64,000 nucleotides of DNA from Eonycteris spelaea (taxonomy: Eukaryota > Chordata > Mammalia > Chiroptera > Pteropodidae). Position numbers and translations under genes: made by a program. Positions 33,601-45,867 of this stretch are shown here, piece by piece. The stretch lies in contig PUFA01000068.1 in the NCBI GenBank assembly GCA_003508835.1, forward strand, positions 2,108,001 through 2,172,000, in the 5' to 3' direction. Position 1 is the stretch's first letter; every line of letters starts with the position of its first letter. The notes beneath the pieces are model-generated. The model worked only from the letters and a program-made list of their open reading frames with translations, did no database searches and was not told the DNA's origin.

Positions 33601-34732
33601 TTAAATACTGGTAATTGCCAAGTCAAGTGGTTCAAGGAAATGCTGAAAGTTGCTTTCACGGCACTTTCATATCCACCTCAACCCCTTCAGAACCCCTGAC
33701 CCATCCACTAAGAACTGACTGAACAGCAATCGCATACCTGGAGCTATGGACCTGTGAGTTCCTGCCAGCTGCTCAGGGCTCCACACTGATCATTAATAGG
33801 GACAAGCAACGTGCTATTAAAAGTTGCATCTTAAAATTACATAACATGGTCTCTTAAGATCGAAGAATCCTAGAATCCCAGATTTGGGGAATGAATGATA
33901 TATGAGAATCCCAGATCCTTGTAAATATACTTCTCTTCCATAAATATGGGTTTCACAACCTTAGCAATCTGACAGAAACACTAGGAAAATCTTTTTCCTT
34001 TCCCCACTCCACACTCTAGTTGAGAGTTCCTGCCATCACTTCCTATCATCTTATCCACTCATCCACTATATCCATCTATTCCCTTGTCTTTCCTTTTTCT
34101 CTTTTTAAAATTTAATCAGTCTCTTATCTATTCATTGAATGGGTAGGTATATCTACCTACCATGTATGAATCACACAGTTGAATGCACTCCTAACACAAT
34201 ATTTATAGGAGGTACCAAACATTTTGAGGTAATATAACCTAAGTTCATGAAGAGCATCATTCTAGTTCAGATTGTAAAGACATTCACATGCAAAAACTTA
34301 AAAAGAAACAAGCAAAATTACACAATCATTCAAAATTCACACATACAGCATACACATGGAACCAAATGCCCATTCTCTTTAGCGAATCATCACTGCTCCA
34401 AACTGAAGTCACTAGTATTTTAGCACATGAAATGAATACTAAAACATAGACACCACTATGGACTGGGTAAAAGATAAGTTGTGTACTGGTAAACTTGCTA
34501 GTGCCTCTACTTAGAGTTGCAGTAATGAGGGTAAGGGGTAGGTGGTAAGTAGAGTCTGGCTGTGCCATTGTTAGTTCTCAGGCAGGAATAGGGCAGCAAT
34601 GTTGGAGAACAGCAAACACTGTATTATCCCAAGTCATAAGGCTCAGGTTACACGTGTCAGGGGAAAAATCTGTCTTCTAAAATTCTTGATGTAGGCTGTC
34701 AACACAGCAATAGTTTGCTAACCTGCCCTTGG
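33601..34732. other. Unassigned stretch, 1.1 kb
   Basis: No gene or repeat is recognised. An 80-codon minus-strand frame (34326-34568) has no known domain. Confidence 0.45.
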
Positions 34733-34734
34733 CC

Positions 34735-34778
34735 AAATGGTGCTTAGTAAGCATTTGTTGAATGAATAAATGAATGTG
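34735..34778 (+). mobile_element. L2 terminus
   Basis: 'gtgcttagtaagcatttgtt' followed by 'gaatgaataaatgaatg' is the L2 3' end with its TGAA tail. Only about 45 bp remain. Confidence 0.65.
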
Positions 34779-35374
34779 CAGCATCCATTATCAGCAGATT
34801 TTGCTACCTCCCTTCATCCCGGACACTGAAGGATTCTGGGCAAACAGCCCACCAAGAAGACTCAAATTGTTCCAGTTCCAATTATGTCTTTGTGTTATAA
34901 ACCATGGATTCATGTATAAACCATGTGGTGCAGACAGCCTAATTTAAATCCTGAAAGACTCAGGAAAACATTACAACTGCTCAAGAGACTGACAATCTGA
35001 AATGAGACTCATAGGCATTGTTAGCCATAAAATTCCAAGAAAAAGGGAAGATTTCCCTCAGGCAGCAGGGCTCATTGCTCATTTTCTCCACAGACCCTCT
35101 GCTGTCCCAGTGAAGCAGGATGCCTGGGAAGCCCTCACTTAAGGACACAAGATCTAAATTTCAAAGAAGGCACAGCTGCTCTGGGAGAAAGAACAGACAG
35201 GGTGCAGCCTAGACATTTTCCACATTATATCTTACTTTAAGTAATATACTCTATTATCATCATAAGAACACATCAGTATATGTAAATAGGATTGTACCCT
35301 TGAAGTTGTAGAACAGTTTATTCATTTTTATATCTACCTAAAAAACATTATAAATTTTTTATGAGTTACCAAGA
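34779..35374. other. Unassigned stretch
   Basis: No gene or repeat is recognised. Confidence 0.45.
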
Positions 35375-35377
35375 ATA

Positions 35378-35530
35378 TACCTATTTACATACACTGTCTC
35401 ATTTACTCCTCAAAACACCCCTGAAAGGTAGATAGCACTGCTGTCATTACATAGTTTGGTTCAGAAAAATGGAGCTGAGAAAATAATTAAGATAAAAACT
35501 CACAAATTGCAGAGCTGGACTTTGGACTTG
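35378..35530 (-). mobile_element. MIR SINE
   Basis: The plus strand reads 'tgtctcatttactcctcaaa', 'acacccctgaaaggtagata' and 'attgcagagctggactttgg', the reverse-complement MIR. Confidence 0.7.
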
Positions 35531-35889
35531 GAAATATCTAATTTTGAAGCTCATATTCCTTCATATGGAAACAATGATGACCACACCACTGCCTCAATGA
35601 CACCCTTCTATACTTAAGTGAAACAAAGAAAATTGAAAGGTTATCCTGTGGAACGTCACACATATACCCAATCTACCAATGGGGTGGACTTCAAAGGAGA
35701 CTGGAAAGATACAGAGTGAAGGAAAACCCGAGTACAGGCTGTCAATAATTTAAAATTTTTGATTGCTAACAATAATTGCACTTTAATATCTTTGAAGACT
35801 GCTTCCAGGATCTTATCAACTAATAATTTTCTCTCTGATTTTAGTAATACTTCCTCTAGTTTCATCCTATCTTGGCTGTGTCATTAGTG

Positions 35890-36905
35890 TGACTGTCACG
35901 TAGCAATACCAGTATGTTGATGATTCACAAATCTCTACACCTAGCCCAGACTTCTCCTCTGAACTCCAGACTGTATAACTGACTGCACAAACTTGAGGTC
36001 TAACTGTCATAGCAAAACTAATGTTTCCAAAGTTGAGTTTCTGCTGTTTCTACTAAACGAGCTCCACCCATAGGCATCCGCATCTCAGGAAACAGTAATT
36101 CCATCCTTGCGGGTGGGCAAAACTTTAGAATCATCTTCAACCCCTTTTCCTACCCTACACACCATCCTTCAGATACTCTTGCTGATCTTATCATAAAAAT
36201 AAATCTACGGTCTAATGGCTTCTCGGCATCACCATTGCTACCACCCTGGCCTCAGCCTCTGTCACAGATGGCTTGGATTGTTGCAAAAGCCCCTTCTAGT
36301 TTCCCTGTTTTTGCCCACATTCCCTTTAGCCTAATCTCAACACAGGCAAATGATCTATTTCAGCCTCCTCAACGGCCCATTTAAATGGAAGCAGGGGTTA
36401 AAATCACCAGTGGCCTAGAGTCCTTCCATAATTTGTCCCCTTACTACCATTTCCCTGCCACAACATTACGTCTCTGATCTCATTTCACACTGTCCTCACC
36501 TCAGGTGCTCACTCCCATCTATCACATAGTGTTCCCTCTATCTCAAATGGGGTTTTCCCGGATGCCCACATGGCTTATCCCCTCACCTTCTTCAGGTTTT
36601 TACTGCAATATTATCTTTCGTGACCTTCCTTGGCCACCAAATCTAAAATTGCAGTGCTTTTCACTCCTGATGTTCCTTATTCTCCTTTCATGCTCTACTT
36701 TCCTTCCTAGTGCTTATACATATCAGCATGCATTATATGTTACTTATTTGTCTTTTATATTAAATATATCTTTGGTTTAAGTTCCAGAAGGGCAGAGTTT
36801 TTATCTGTTTCTTTGACTGGTGTATCCCCGTGGCTTAAAAATTACCTGGGTCATAGTAATCTACTACAAATCCATAAAGATCTGTTTAATAAATCACTCA
36901 ATCAA
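35890..36905 (+). mobile_element. L2 LINE, about 1 kb, the longest L2 in the window
   Basis: It follows L2 from its ORF2 end into the 3'UTR: 'tgatgattcacaaatctcta', 'cagacttctcctctgaactc', 'tgctaccaccctggcctcag', 'gcttggattgttgcaaaagc', 'tcaggtttttactgcaatat' and 'tccagaagggcagagttttt'. Any ORF2 frame is destroyed. The 91-codon frame at 36505-36780 lies inside it. Confidence 0.9.
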
Positions 36906-36939
36906 AGAATGATACCTGCTGTTGGCTTAAGGTAGGTAC

Positions 36940-37795
36940 TTTTTATTACTAATAAGGAGTTTCCTGACATCCTGTTTTTTAAATGTTTGGGAAATTAATT
37001 TTTATCAATGCTATCTTTTAATTTATTGAGATTATTGCATATTTCGTTCTATCACCTATTAATATGAAGAATTTACTTATAAATACCCTGCTGTTAAATC
37101 ATCGTGCATCCTTGCGATAAATGCTGCTGACAGGAGATGACTTGTTCAACATGCTTTCAAGTTCAGTCTGTTAGCTTTTATTTAAATCTTTTTTTAAAGT
37201 TTTAGGTTTTTTTAAATTTTAATTTGCATGTGCTATGTTAGTCCAAGTTGTGGCTCAGTATATGCTACCTTCGAATAATTTGAATATCTTTTCATATTTT
37301 TATAAACTTTTAGACAATTTATGTAATAAGGTATATTATGGTGAATTATTTGTTTCCTCAAAATTTTAAACTGTCTAAGCCTTTTGTCCACCTAATCCTT
37401 GATTATTGAGCTATTCAAGTTTTGTATGTTTCTGAATCAATTTGGTAAGATATTTTTCTCAGGCAAAATTAACATAGTTCACAAATTTTCCAACTTATTG
37501 TTATGAAATTTCATATAATGTGTTTTTCAAAATTTAAATTCTCTGTCTTTGTTATTATAAACCTTATTTCAACCTTTGTCCATTTGGGTTTCTCATTTAA
37601 AAAAAAAACTTTCAAAAGTTTAAATTTAAATATTTTTTTCCTCGAGAAATAGCTCTTGGACTTTATTCTATCATGTAATTCCTTAATTTTTGCCTGTATC
37701 ATTCTTTCATTAAGAAGTTCATATTCCTTCACTATGCATATTAATTTTACTATCTAATTTTGCATTGTTGTTATTCTTCCTCATCTCTTTCCCTG
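36940..37795 (-). mobile_element. L1 LINE ORF2 fragment, strongly diverged
   Basis: The plus strand has 'tttaatttattgagattatt', 'ctattaatatgaagaattta' and 'atcgtgcatccttgcgataa', corresponding to the antisense of the reverse-transcriptase region. The rest is AT-rich sequence consistent with further ORF2 decay. The right boundary is uncertain. The 73-codon minus frame at 37511-37732 is part of this decay and has no recognisable reverse-transcriptase motif. Confidence 0.6.
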
Positions 37796-38304
37796 CTCCT
37801 GTTTCAGAAAGGTCTCGCCTCATTTTATCTCACAGATCTTTTCAAGAGTTCTTCAAACATTTGGGGAGATTTCCACAGTAGATCATTTATAGAGGTATAC
37901 TCTTCTCCAAGTTTATGTCAAATGCCTCTTTCTCTGTTTTTATATAAGGGTAATTTTGCTAGTTTGTTGCTTGTTTGGGTTTGTTTTTTCCCTGCATAGG
38001 CTCCTGTTTGCCTTTGAAAGGATACATGGTGGTGCTCAGCTTCATTCACATCCATTGAAGTGCTGATAGAACTGAAATCTCATAGCATTATCAGAAACAC
38101 AAATGCAATCCCAGTTTCTTGTTTCTGGCCTGCTGTATTGTACTCTTCTGCTGGACTAAAACTGGATTATATCTGCTCGCTCCTTCTACACTCATAATTC
38201 AGTACATGTATATGTCTCAATCTGTGTGACCATGCATGTTCTGCCAGTCCCAACTCCCATCTACAGCACTTCACTATGGAGCCAACATCTCTTGGGATCA
38301 TTTC
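37796..38304. other. Unassigned stretch
   Basis: No gene or confident repeat is recognised. It may include more L1 remnant at its left edge. Confidence 0.45.
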
Positions 38305-38375
38305 TTCATTCATTCATTCAACAAATAGTTACCGAACACCTTATGTGTGTAAAGCACTGCTCCAAGAATCTGTCT
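38305..38375 (-). mobile_element. L2 terminus
   Basis: The plus strand reads 'ttcattcattcattcaacaa' followed by 'cgaacaccttatgtgtgtaa', the reverse complement of the L2 3' end and tail. Confidence 0.75.
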
Positions 38376-38508
38376 CTCCTTATTTTCTGAGAAACTATTT
38401 TCTGAGTGGTATTAGTCTAAAAAGAATGGTCTAAAGATATGAGCAGAAGGGGATGATATTTTCACTATCTCAGAATAGTGCCTATTTAGAAGAGGAGTGA
38501 TGACTTTG

Positions 38509-38890
38509 TCAATTCAGGCTGTCATAAAATATACCAGAGACTGGGTGGCTTAAACAACAAACATTAATTTCTTACAGTTTAAGAGGTCGGTGCCAACAGA
38601 TCCCGTATCTGAAGATCCCAACTTTTGGTTTCCAGATGGCTGTCTTCTCTCTGCACCCTCACATAGCAGAAAGGCACACAGACAAACAGACAGTGCACAC
38701 GCAATCACTCATGTCTCAAGTGCTCTTCTTATAAAGGCACTAATCTGTTCATGAGGGCTCTGCTCTCATGATCTAATCACAATCCAAACACCCTCTTTCC
38801 TAACCCCATCACATTAGGAGTTAAGATTTCAATATATGTATGGGGGGGGGGGGCGTGTGGAGAGGGACACAAATATGTAGTCCATAACAG
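38509..38890 (-). mobile_element. MST-type MaLR solo LTR
   Basis: 'gagactgggtggcttaaaca', 'tcttcttataaaggcactaa', 'ttcatgagggctctgctctc', 'atgatctaatcacaatccaa' and the terminal 'agtccataaca' are the reverse complement of an MST/MLT1 LTR. A G12 run (38842-38853) has expanded near its 5' end. Confidence 0.88.
38842..38853. repeat. Poly(G), 12 bp
   Basis: A pure G12 run inside the MST-like LTR, at the position where MaLR LTRs carry a short C/G run. Confidence 0.95.
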
Positions 38891-38893
38891 GCA

Positions 38894-39675
38894 GTGACAT
38901 AATTTTCTGGTTGATAAAATCCTGAGTCTCTGATCCAGAAACAGAAAATAAAGAACGTTTCAGTCCAATGACACTATTTCATGAGGTGGCATATGAGTCT
39001 GACACCAATTACTGTTATTAATCCATCTTCATCAGTATTAGAAGTAGTAGAAATTAAAACTGCTCCTAGATTCTTGCCATAGGATGTCTCCCAGACTTCT
39101 TTGTTTTTCCAGTGTCCCTTCTTTTTTTTTTTTTTTTTTTTAAGAGATACTGCCAAATTTTAAACTGGAAGCAATTCATGGTTTTGTGAGTATCCCCACT
39201 TCAGGAGCCTGGCATATCCCCTGGCAAGAGCAGATCCCTCAGCCACATTCTAACTGTTGTGGGCACTAAAGAGGGCAGCCATACACTCACTGAACTCTGA
39301 AATAGTTAAATGGATCAACTCTAGGATCCTCCTCCTCAGAATCATAAAACCAACATGTCTGTTGAGCTTCGGCCTGGAGCCTGCTGATACCCGTTTGGAT
39401 AACAGGCACAGGGTGTGCTTGCAGGAACAGCTGCCTCTCTTTTCCTCATTTGGCAGCCAGGATGCTGCAGCTGAAAGGATTTGCTATTTTCCTTCTAACT
39501 GCTACGAAGTAGGAAGCCATGCAAGGCATGTAATTCTTCTCTGGCCCTGTAGTGTTTTCTGGCAGGAGCAGGCAGGGAAGAGACTGAAAGTTACCAGTTA
39601 CGGATACCACCTATGCAGAATCCAGCTCTGGGATGGGTGGCTTAGACATAAGAGGAGTATTTAGAGTCAGTCATG
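38894..39675. other. Unassigned stretch with a T20 run
   Basis: T20 lies at 39122-39141. The 135-codon plus frame at 39257-39664 has no recognisable domain. No repeat family is identified. Confidence 0.5.
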
Positions 39676-39679
39676 TTTT

Positions 39680-39862
39680 CGGAGTGGGAAAGAATGAGCT
39701 TTGGGATCAGACACACCATTTTAGCAAGTTACTCTTCTCTCATAGCTGGTTTTCTCGTGTAAAGAACGAAGACAATAGCTATCTCACAGGAATACAGAGA
39801 GGACTAGATAAATAAGATAGTATATGTTAAATTCCTGGCACATAAATATATCCAAAAAAAGG
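39680..39862 (+). mobile_element. MIR SINE
   Basis: 'aatgagctttgggatcagac', 'aagttactcttctctcatag', 'acaatagctatctcacagga' and 'taaattcctggcacataaat' are in MIR order. Confidence 0.7.
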
Positions 39863-39877
39863 TAGTTCTGCTCAGTG

Positions 39878-40235
39878 CAAGGATGAGGGTAAAGCAAGGC
39901 ACCCTCCATGGGCACAAAATTTAAGGGGCACCAAAAAACTCAGTAACCAAAATAAATATTATTTCAAAGCAACATTTTAAATTAAAATTAATGCAAAAAA
40001 TTCCTATAATGGACACTTTACAACCCCATCTTACTTGCCTTGTCCTAACCCCAGCCCTGTTTCCCTTATAACTTCATTTACAAAATCAGGAGACAGCCCA
40101 TGGGCTGTAGTTTGTTGATTTGAATTTTTAAAATATTGCATTGAAATATTATTTATATTGATTACTGACATTTTTGGTAGCCACCTTAAATTTTGTGCCC
40201 AAAGTGAATTCCTCACTCACTAATCCTACTCCATG
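39878..40235. mobile_element. Non-autonomous DNA transposon with terminal inverted repeats, about 350 bp
   Basis: An exact 17-bp inverted repeat (gggcacaaaatttaagg at 39910-39926, its complement at 40184-40200) lies inside longer, imperfect inverted ends reaching to about 39878 and 40235. The interior is AT-rich and non-coding. This architecture is that of a MITE. I recall similar mammalian sequences but cannot name the family or give a target duplication. Confidence 0.65.
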
Positions 40236-40752
40236 CTCTGGTCTAAATATCACTTCTTAGTCACTTATTACTTGCTTTCCACATGCTCTCTCTCCTCCTT
40301 TCCCAAAACCATCTTCTACCTATACAACATGCCACATTTATTACATACTACAAAGACATTATTACAAAAAAAAAAACAAACAAACAAAAACAGAAGGAAA
40401 AAAAAACTACATCTTACAAAGACGGCCACATTTAGAGGAATACCTCAAACCACACATGTCCTAGTTAGCTTGAGCAGCAGGGTTGTGGCTTATCACGAGG
40501 CTTCTCACAAAATATTTCTACAATATCTAGAGTGCTCAGAAGCACAATCCAAATGTCTTCGCAGGACCTACATTTCGTAAATGCCAAGTTTGGTCAGTTT
40601 CCCTCTCAAAATCTACGACGGGGTGGAGGGAACTTACAGTAAATTCTAGGAAAAATATGGATGTGTATAAAGTACAGTTATCTTTAGGGAACTTAGTGAT
40701 TGCAGGCCAGAAGTAAGAATGGGTATAAGAATAATCTTTCATTGGGTATTAC
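40236..40752. other. Unassigned stretch with A-rich tracts
   Basis: A-rich blocks with CAAA units lie at about 40368-40410. Frames at 40233-40580 and 40536-40742 have no known domain. Confidence 0.5.
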
Positions 40753-40754
40753 AT

Positions 40755-40925
40755 GAAATCTACTATATGTATCATCTCACTTAATCCTCATAAAAAGCTT
40801 TATGATGTATGGATGGACTGTCACTTCTATTTTGCTAATAAGGAAACTGAGGCTCAGATTAATGGGCACATCATCTAGTAACTAGCATTTCTGCTTTACC
40901 ACAGTGAATTGTACACAGTGTTTTA
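40755..40925 (-). mobile_element. MIR SINE
   Basis: The plus strand reads 'atctcacttaatcctcataa', 'aataaggaaactgaggctca' and 'gtaactagcatttctgcttt', the reverse-complement MIR. Confidence 0.85.
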
Positions 40926-41684
40926 CATCTCATATATAGTTTCCACTTTGGTCCCTTCCCTACTCCCATGAAATGGGCAAAGCATATTAGCATTTGGAAG
41001 AAGAGAATGAAGTCTGCAGCTAGCAAGTGACCACAAAGTATTTTCTGATTCCAGTGCTATATCCCTAACAATTTGCTATTTTTCAACTAGAAACTCTTTG
41101 CAGTAATTCTCCAGTATTGTGTATAAGTTTTTTAAAGTCTATTTCATATCTAGACTCATTGGGTAAACATTATATTCAGCTTTTGATGCCAAGCTTAAAT
41201 GTTGCCTCTGTGCTGGACTAGAATCCTCCATTTGCCTTCCAGAACCACTGTCTACCTTTCCCCACACTTCTTTATGCTGCACATCACCCTGGAGACGAGC
41301 TTGAATGGCATACACCAAGGGGTCTCTCTGGTTTAATGTTGGATTCAGCTAAGTGGGGAGCCTCAAAATAGAAAGCAGGAGGAAAGAGAAGAATGAGTTT
41401 GGGGCTCCATGATTCTCCCACTGTGGTGCCACCTCAGGCCAACTGTCAACAAAGCTCAGGGTTACCTCTCAAGGTGGCATCTCTACTAGACTCTTTTCTA
41501 CCTTTCAGACCCAAGGAAGGAACAGCTCTGCTGCCATTTGTCAGTTTATTGCATCATCCCTTGTTTTGCTACAGTCTACCCACATCTTTGTAAATAGTCC
41601 CTCCATAAACCCTAACTTAAATGTGCTCTTCTGTTTGGACCCTAAGTGATACAGTTCCCCTGTGAACTTGAATAAAGACTTTTA
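40926..41684. other. Unassigned stretch, possibly an old repeat at 41300-41660
   Basis: The part around 41540-41660 ('gcatcatcccttgttttgct', 'ctttgtaaatagtccctcca') looks like a mammalian interspersed repeat I have seen, but I cannot name it. The rest is unassigned. Confidence 0.35.
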
Positions 41685-41795
41685 GAGCTAATTTGACCTG
41701 AGTTTGAAGCTCAGTGTACCAGTAGTGTGCCCTGAAAAGAGTTATCAGCATCTCCGAGGCTCAGATCTTCACCTCTGAAAAGCTCTCTGCTTTCA
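41685..41795 (+). mobile_element. MIR SINE fragment
   Basis: 'gacctgagtttgaagctcag', 'gtgtgccctgaaaagagtta' and 'catctccgaggctcagatct' align in order with the MIR core at low identity. Confidence 0.5.
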
Positions 41796-41814
41796 GGAGT
41801 TATTCTTTCTTTCT

Positions 41815-41870
41815 CATGCATCCAAGACATACTTGTTAAGCCTCCACTATGTGCAGCAAAGGGGCTTCAC
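41815..41870 (-). mobile_element. L2 terminus fragment
   Basis: The plus-strand 'catacttgttaagcctccac' and 'tatgtgcagc' resemble the reverse L2 3' end. Confidence 0.4.
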
Positions 41871-42199
41871 AAAAGAAAACAATTCCATTGTGTTTTTACC
41901 CTGAGAATTCATATTTCGAATGGGACATGTAGATAATAGAGGCTTCCAGGACTCTGTAAAGAAACCTGCAGTTTCTGGCCTGCAATGGGGTGGTAGGCAT
42001 TTAGAGAAAGGATTCAAGAAGTGATGATAACTGACATGAGACCTGAGGCTGAGAAAGGTGTCTCAAGGACTCACAAACTCAACAAAGTCAACTCTGCAAA
42101 CTTAGGTCTCCCTGTTTCAGTGAATGAATACTCATCGACTGGCATAGGACAGAAACATAGAAATCATACATAGGATCCCCTCTCTCTCACTTTCCAAAT
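41871..42199. other. Unassigned stretch
   Basis: No gene or repeat is recognised. Confidence 0.45.
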
Positions 42200-42735
42200 A
42201 AAATCAATCATTAATTTTCATGATCATCTCCTAAAACGTCCTTAGACTCTGTCTAGCTCAGTTAGTCTCACCCATGATCTAAAACCAACTACTGCCATCA
42301 CCCAGAGAACTACAATGACTCTCTCTACATCCACTTGCTCATCACCCTTTCTCTACCAATTCAATCTCTACAGGGCAGCTAAAGTGGTTATTGCAAGGTG
42401 AAAATCTAATCAGGTTAACCTCCAGTGGCTTCCTTTCATTTTAAAATTAAAGGCAGGAGCCCATTAACAGAGCCCACCCAACGTGGTTTGGATCCTCCCT
42501 TCCCAGTCTCACCCCAGACTCTCCCATGGAGTCTTTCTCTTTTATAGCACCAGTTTACCCTCTTCTGTATTCTCATGGAACAATCGTTATTCAGTAAACT
42601 CAAATTACTTATTAAACATTAATTTTGTGACCTCATGATTAAACTGTTAGCTATATGAGTGCAGGAGATATGTTTGATTCTGTTCATCAATCCTTACTCA
42701 TCTCATAGTATCTGGCATGGGCTATGAACTCAAAG
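42200..42735 (+). mobile_element. L2 LINE fragment
   Basis: 'gggcagctaaagtggttatt', 'aacctccagtggcttccttt', 'aaaattaaaggcaggagccc' and 'catagtatctggcatgggct' follow L2 order, with internal deletions. Confidence 0.7.
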
Positions 42736-44565
42736 ATTATTTTTTAAGGATGGCAACAAAATGCCAGGAATTAAAACTATGGCAGATAAATAAAAAGGCT
42801 TACATTTAGCATCAAGATACTTCACTTTAAATCATTTAAAATATTACATTTTTCTCTGTTTAAGAAGACAGAGTACAGTGGAAATAACTGAGTCTTTACT
42901 AGGAACCTTAATTATGGGACTTTCTTTTAACAGTGGCTGGCTTTTCACTTCTGTGCTTTTCAGATTCCTCAGCCTGCATGTCACGATTTCCGTTCTTTGC
43001 CTTTAGAGCTGGCAGTGTCCTTTCTTGGTATTGTCAGGTCCCTGCCTCTAACAGCCTCTTTCATGCTTTCTAATTTGTTGCTTTGAATCTCCTGCGGGCT
43101 GGGAAACCAGATAGCCAAGCTGGCTGGATTGAGTGTGAAGTCAGATTGACATGTTCCAAATGAGCCCCAGAGGGTTCATCTAAACCACAGCCAATAACAT
43201 CCAGTAACCTCGCATATCTAAGACCAGCCGCCCTCATCCCATTTCTGCACATTACTTTGCTTCTTTGTTTTGCTCTCTCATTTTTCTCCTCCTTCACATC
43301 TTTTGTTTGGTAATACTGGCTTTCTACGGCTTGCCAGTTTATATAATTTTTCTTCTCCCTCCACCACCCTCTGAGGAAAAAACCCACCAACATGGTAGAC
43401 TTTCAGGGTTTTAATGCCCTTGTTGGTTTCCACTGTTTTTAAATATTTAGTAATCCATGTAGGAGCCTAACCTCTCCCCTAGTCTCAGGCAGAAGCTCAA
43501 AATTGGAATTTTCCTTAGATAAAGTGGGTTTTACTCTAAAAAGACTGATACCAAAGACATCAAGCAGTTATTTAAAGCAAATGGCACTTGTAGCAGGCAG
43601 ATTAAGTCTGGGTATCAGTGATAATGACCTCGCTCCTTCCTTAGTCACAAAGACCCTTCTTTTTTTCCCTATATAATTTGAATAGTATTAATCACTTCCA
43701 TTTTGGGTTAAAGGAAAGCAGTGGAATGTCAAACTACTCATTACAAACCTGGGAATGGTTTTGTTGGCCATGGAGGAACACCAGAGCAAAGTAAGAGACC
43801 AGGGCAGGGAATTTCACAAGTACAGAGCAAATGAGAAAGTGACAACTCTCATTTCAATCTTGAATTTGAGTACTTGGCCCTTTCAAGTTGATTACATGCT
43901 TTAAAAAAAAAAACTGCATTAAGGAAAAGCGAAGAAGATGGAGAAAACAAAATTTGAAATGAAAGAGTTTTTACAAGCTGAGAACCAGATCTGATCTGGA
44001 GGGCAACCTCTTGAAAGATTTTGAAGACTTGGCCTAACATATGGCTTTGTATAGCCTTTGCTATTTCAGACAATTACCCCACAACTCCATTGATGCATAT
44101 GTGATATTAATGACAGGTCAGAATCAATGGTGAACAAAAATGATAGCACATCTGTATCCTAAAAAAAGTAGTTATTACCACAATTTTCTACATAGTAGGA
44201 AGAAGCCAGAGACTCACCATTTGTTAGGGGCTGGAAGACATTCTGGTGGGAAATAAAGATGCCAACAAGAATCCAGGTGTCTGAGCTCATCAAACAGCCA
44301 GCTGAGCAGGGGGCTCAGAATCGGACATACTTATAAAGGGTGGCCCCTGTCCTCTTGCATCTGTGGAATAAATGGAAACCAAACAGTGACTCTAAATACA
44401 GTTCATTGTAGGTAATTTTCTACCCAGGATCATTTAAAAATTGTTTTCCACTCAAAGTGCTTATTTGGCTCTGTCTTAGGATGGCCTTAAAATCAGGCTT
44501 TTCTAAGAAGCTATCTTGTAACAGGCAAACGAAGCATTAGCAGAACTAGGAATGATGAGAATGTA
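42736..44565. other. Unassigned stretch, 1.8 kb
   Basis: No recognised repeat. The 107-codon minus-strand frame at 43070-43393 has no domain that I recognise. Confidence 0.45.
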
Positions 44566-44567
44566 TG

Positions 44568-44710
44568 CATCGAGGAATAGAGGAAAGAGTCCCAGATGCA
44601 GAGCAGGAGATTTGGGTGCTTCTTTTATTATAGCATTCACAAACTGCTCTGTGAATTGGAGCAGGGTCCTTAAGCTTCTAGTCAAATTCCTTCAACTTTA
44701 AGTGATAGAG
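44568..44710 (+). mobile_element. Possible MIR SINE
   Basis: 'agaggaaagagtcccagatg', 'aattggagcagggtccttaa' and 'tcaactttaagtgatagagt' weakly follow MIR order. Confidence 0.35.
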
Positions 44711-44849
44711 TTTGGCAATATTACTTACAAAGTCACTTCCAATTTACTGTGAGAATCTATGACTTTTCGGATTTTCCCAACCCGACATCTTATGTTTATT
44801 ATGGTTTTGATGTTGGGGAGAAGACTGAAATATAAAAGAAACCTTTGTC

Positions 44850-44955
44850 TTTTAGTAGAAAGAGCACTAGACTTGAGTCACAAGTAATATTTAACTCCCC
44901 TAAACCTCAAATTACATTTCTGAAAAAATGGTATAACAATTGTGACACCTAATTA
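44850..44955 (+). mobile_element. MIR SINE fragment
   Basis: 'gtagaaagagcactagactt' and 'cctcaaattacatttctgaa' with 'aaaatggtataacaattgtg' follow the MIR head and core, with a deletion between. Confidence 0.55.
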
Positions 44956-44984
44956 AGTTGGTACCAGCACCAAAGAGGTGGTCC

Positions 44985-45120
44985 CCAGCACCGGACTAAG
45001 TTAGAATCAATTTCAGAGGTTAAAAATGTAGAGGCTCAGGTCCTAGGCTAGCTAATAAGGCAAGTCAATCAGAGCATCTTAAGTGGTTCTAATGTGAGCC
45101 ACATCTCAGAACTAGAATAC
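44985..45120 (+). mobile_element. MER5-type hAT-Charlie MITE
   Basis: 'gttagaatcaatttcagagg', 'tcaggtcctaggctagctaa', 'aagtggttctaatgtgagcc' and 'acatctcagaactaga' follow MER5A order. Confidence 0.65.
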
Positions 45121-45129
45121 CGTGCCCAA

Positions 45130-45255
45130 GCATACTGATGAAGACAAACACCATGTTGTCCTGATTTACCGTTATAGCTCCAGTGCCTAACATGGAATCT
45201 GGCATTGACAAGCATTTCTTGGTTAATAAATGGCTAATAATAAATGAACTAAAAT
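45130..45255 (+). mobile_element. L2 terminus
   Basis: 'gaagacaaacaccatgttgt', 'agctccagtgcctaacatgg', 'aatctggcattgacaagcat' and 'aataaatggctaataataaa' are the L2 3' end with an altered tail. Confidence 0.75.
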
Positions 45256-45327
45256 AATAAAATTCCGACTGTCAGTTATCTCCTTAAATTCGTGGCTGCC
45301 ACCCAACAAGACTAAGCATTAGACCGT

Positions 45328-45552
45328 TGTGTTAAGGTTAAGCTCTAGAGCAGATCGCTTGGGTTGAAATCCTGACTCTGCAACCTGAGGCAAGTTGTGA
45401 GCCCTCTGTCCCTCCATTTCCTCACCTGTGAAATAGGGGTGACAACAATCTTACCTGCTTCTTAAGAGTTTTGCAAGCTTTAAATGAGTCAAGACATGGA
45501 AAGTATGTGGAAAAGTGCCTGGCACATAGTAATCATCTAATAATTGATAGAT
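45328..45552 (+). mobile_element. MIR SINE, nearly full length
   Basis: The head 'gtgttaaggttaagctctag', B-box-like 'gggttgaaatcctgactctg', core 'tccatttcctcacctgtgaa' and 3' end 'agtgcctggcacatagtaat' are all present. It is among the most complete MIR copies in the window. Confidence 0.9.
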
Positions 45553-45555
45553 ATT

Positions 45556-45867
45556 TTTGTATTCCATCACTGAGCATATGGTGGTTCTTAAGAGTTCTGC
45601 AAATGGACAAATCATTGAGCACTCTCCAGTTATTCAACCAAAGATACTTCTTAAACATACTTTCTATTTCAGGCACAAAGAATTCATTACTGTAGATATA
45701 ACATCAAAGGAGAGTAAAGGATACCTCTTACATTATATAGAAGGTAGTAGGCAAGGTGTACACTGAATAAGTTCTTTAAAAAGTGATGAGTAGAAAGTTA
45801 TGTTAAGTGTATAACCATGACAAAGAAAAAAGATTCATTAAAACATGGAAAGAAGGTAGTAAGGTAA
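45556..45867. other. Unassigned stretch
   Basis: No gene or repeat is recognised. Two overlapping frames (45471-45766) are not convincing. Confidence 0.45.

Noticed and set aside
39257..39664. 135-codon plus-strand frame as a gene
   Set aside because: No recognisable domain, no supporting signals, flanked by LTR and MIR sequence.
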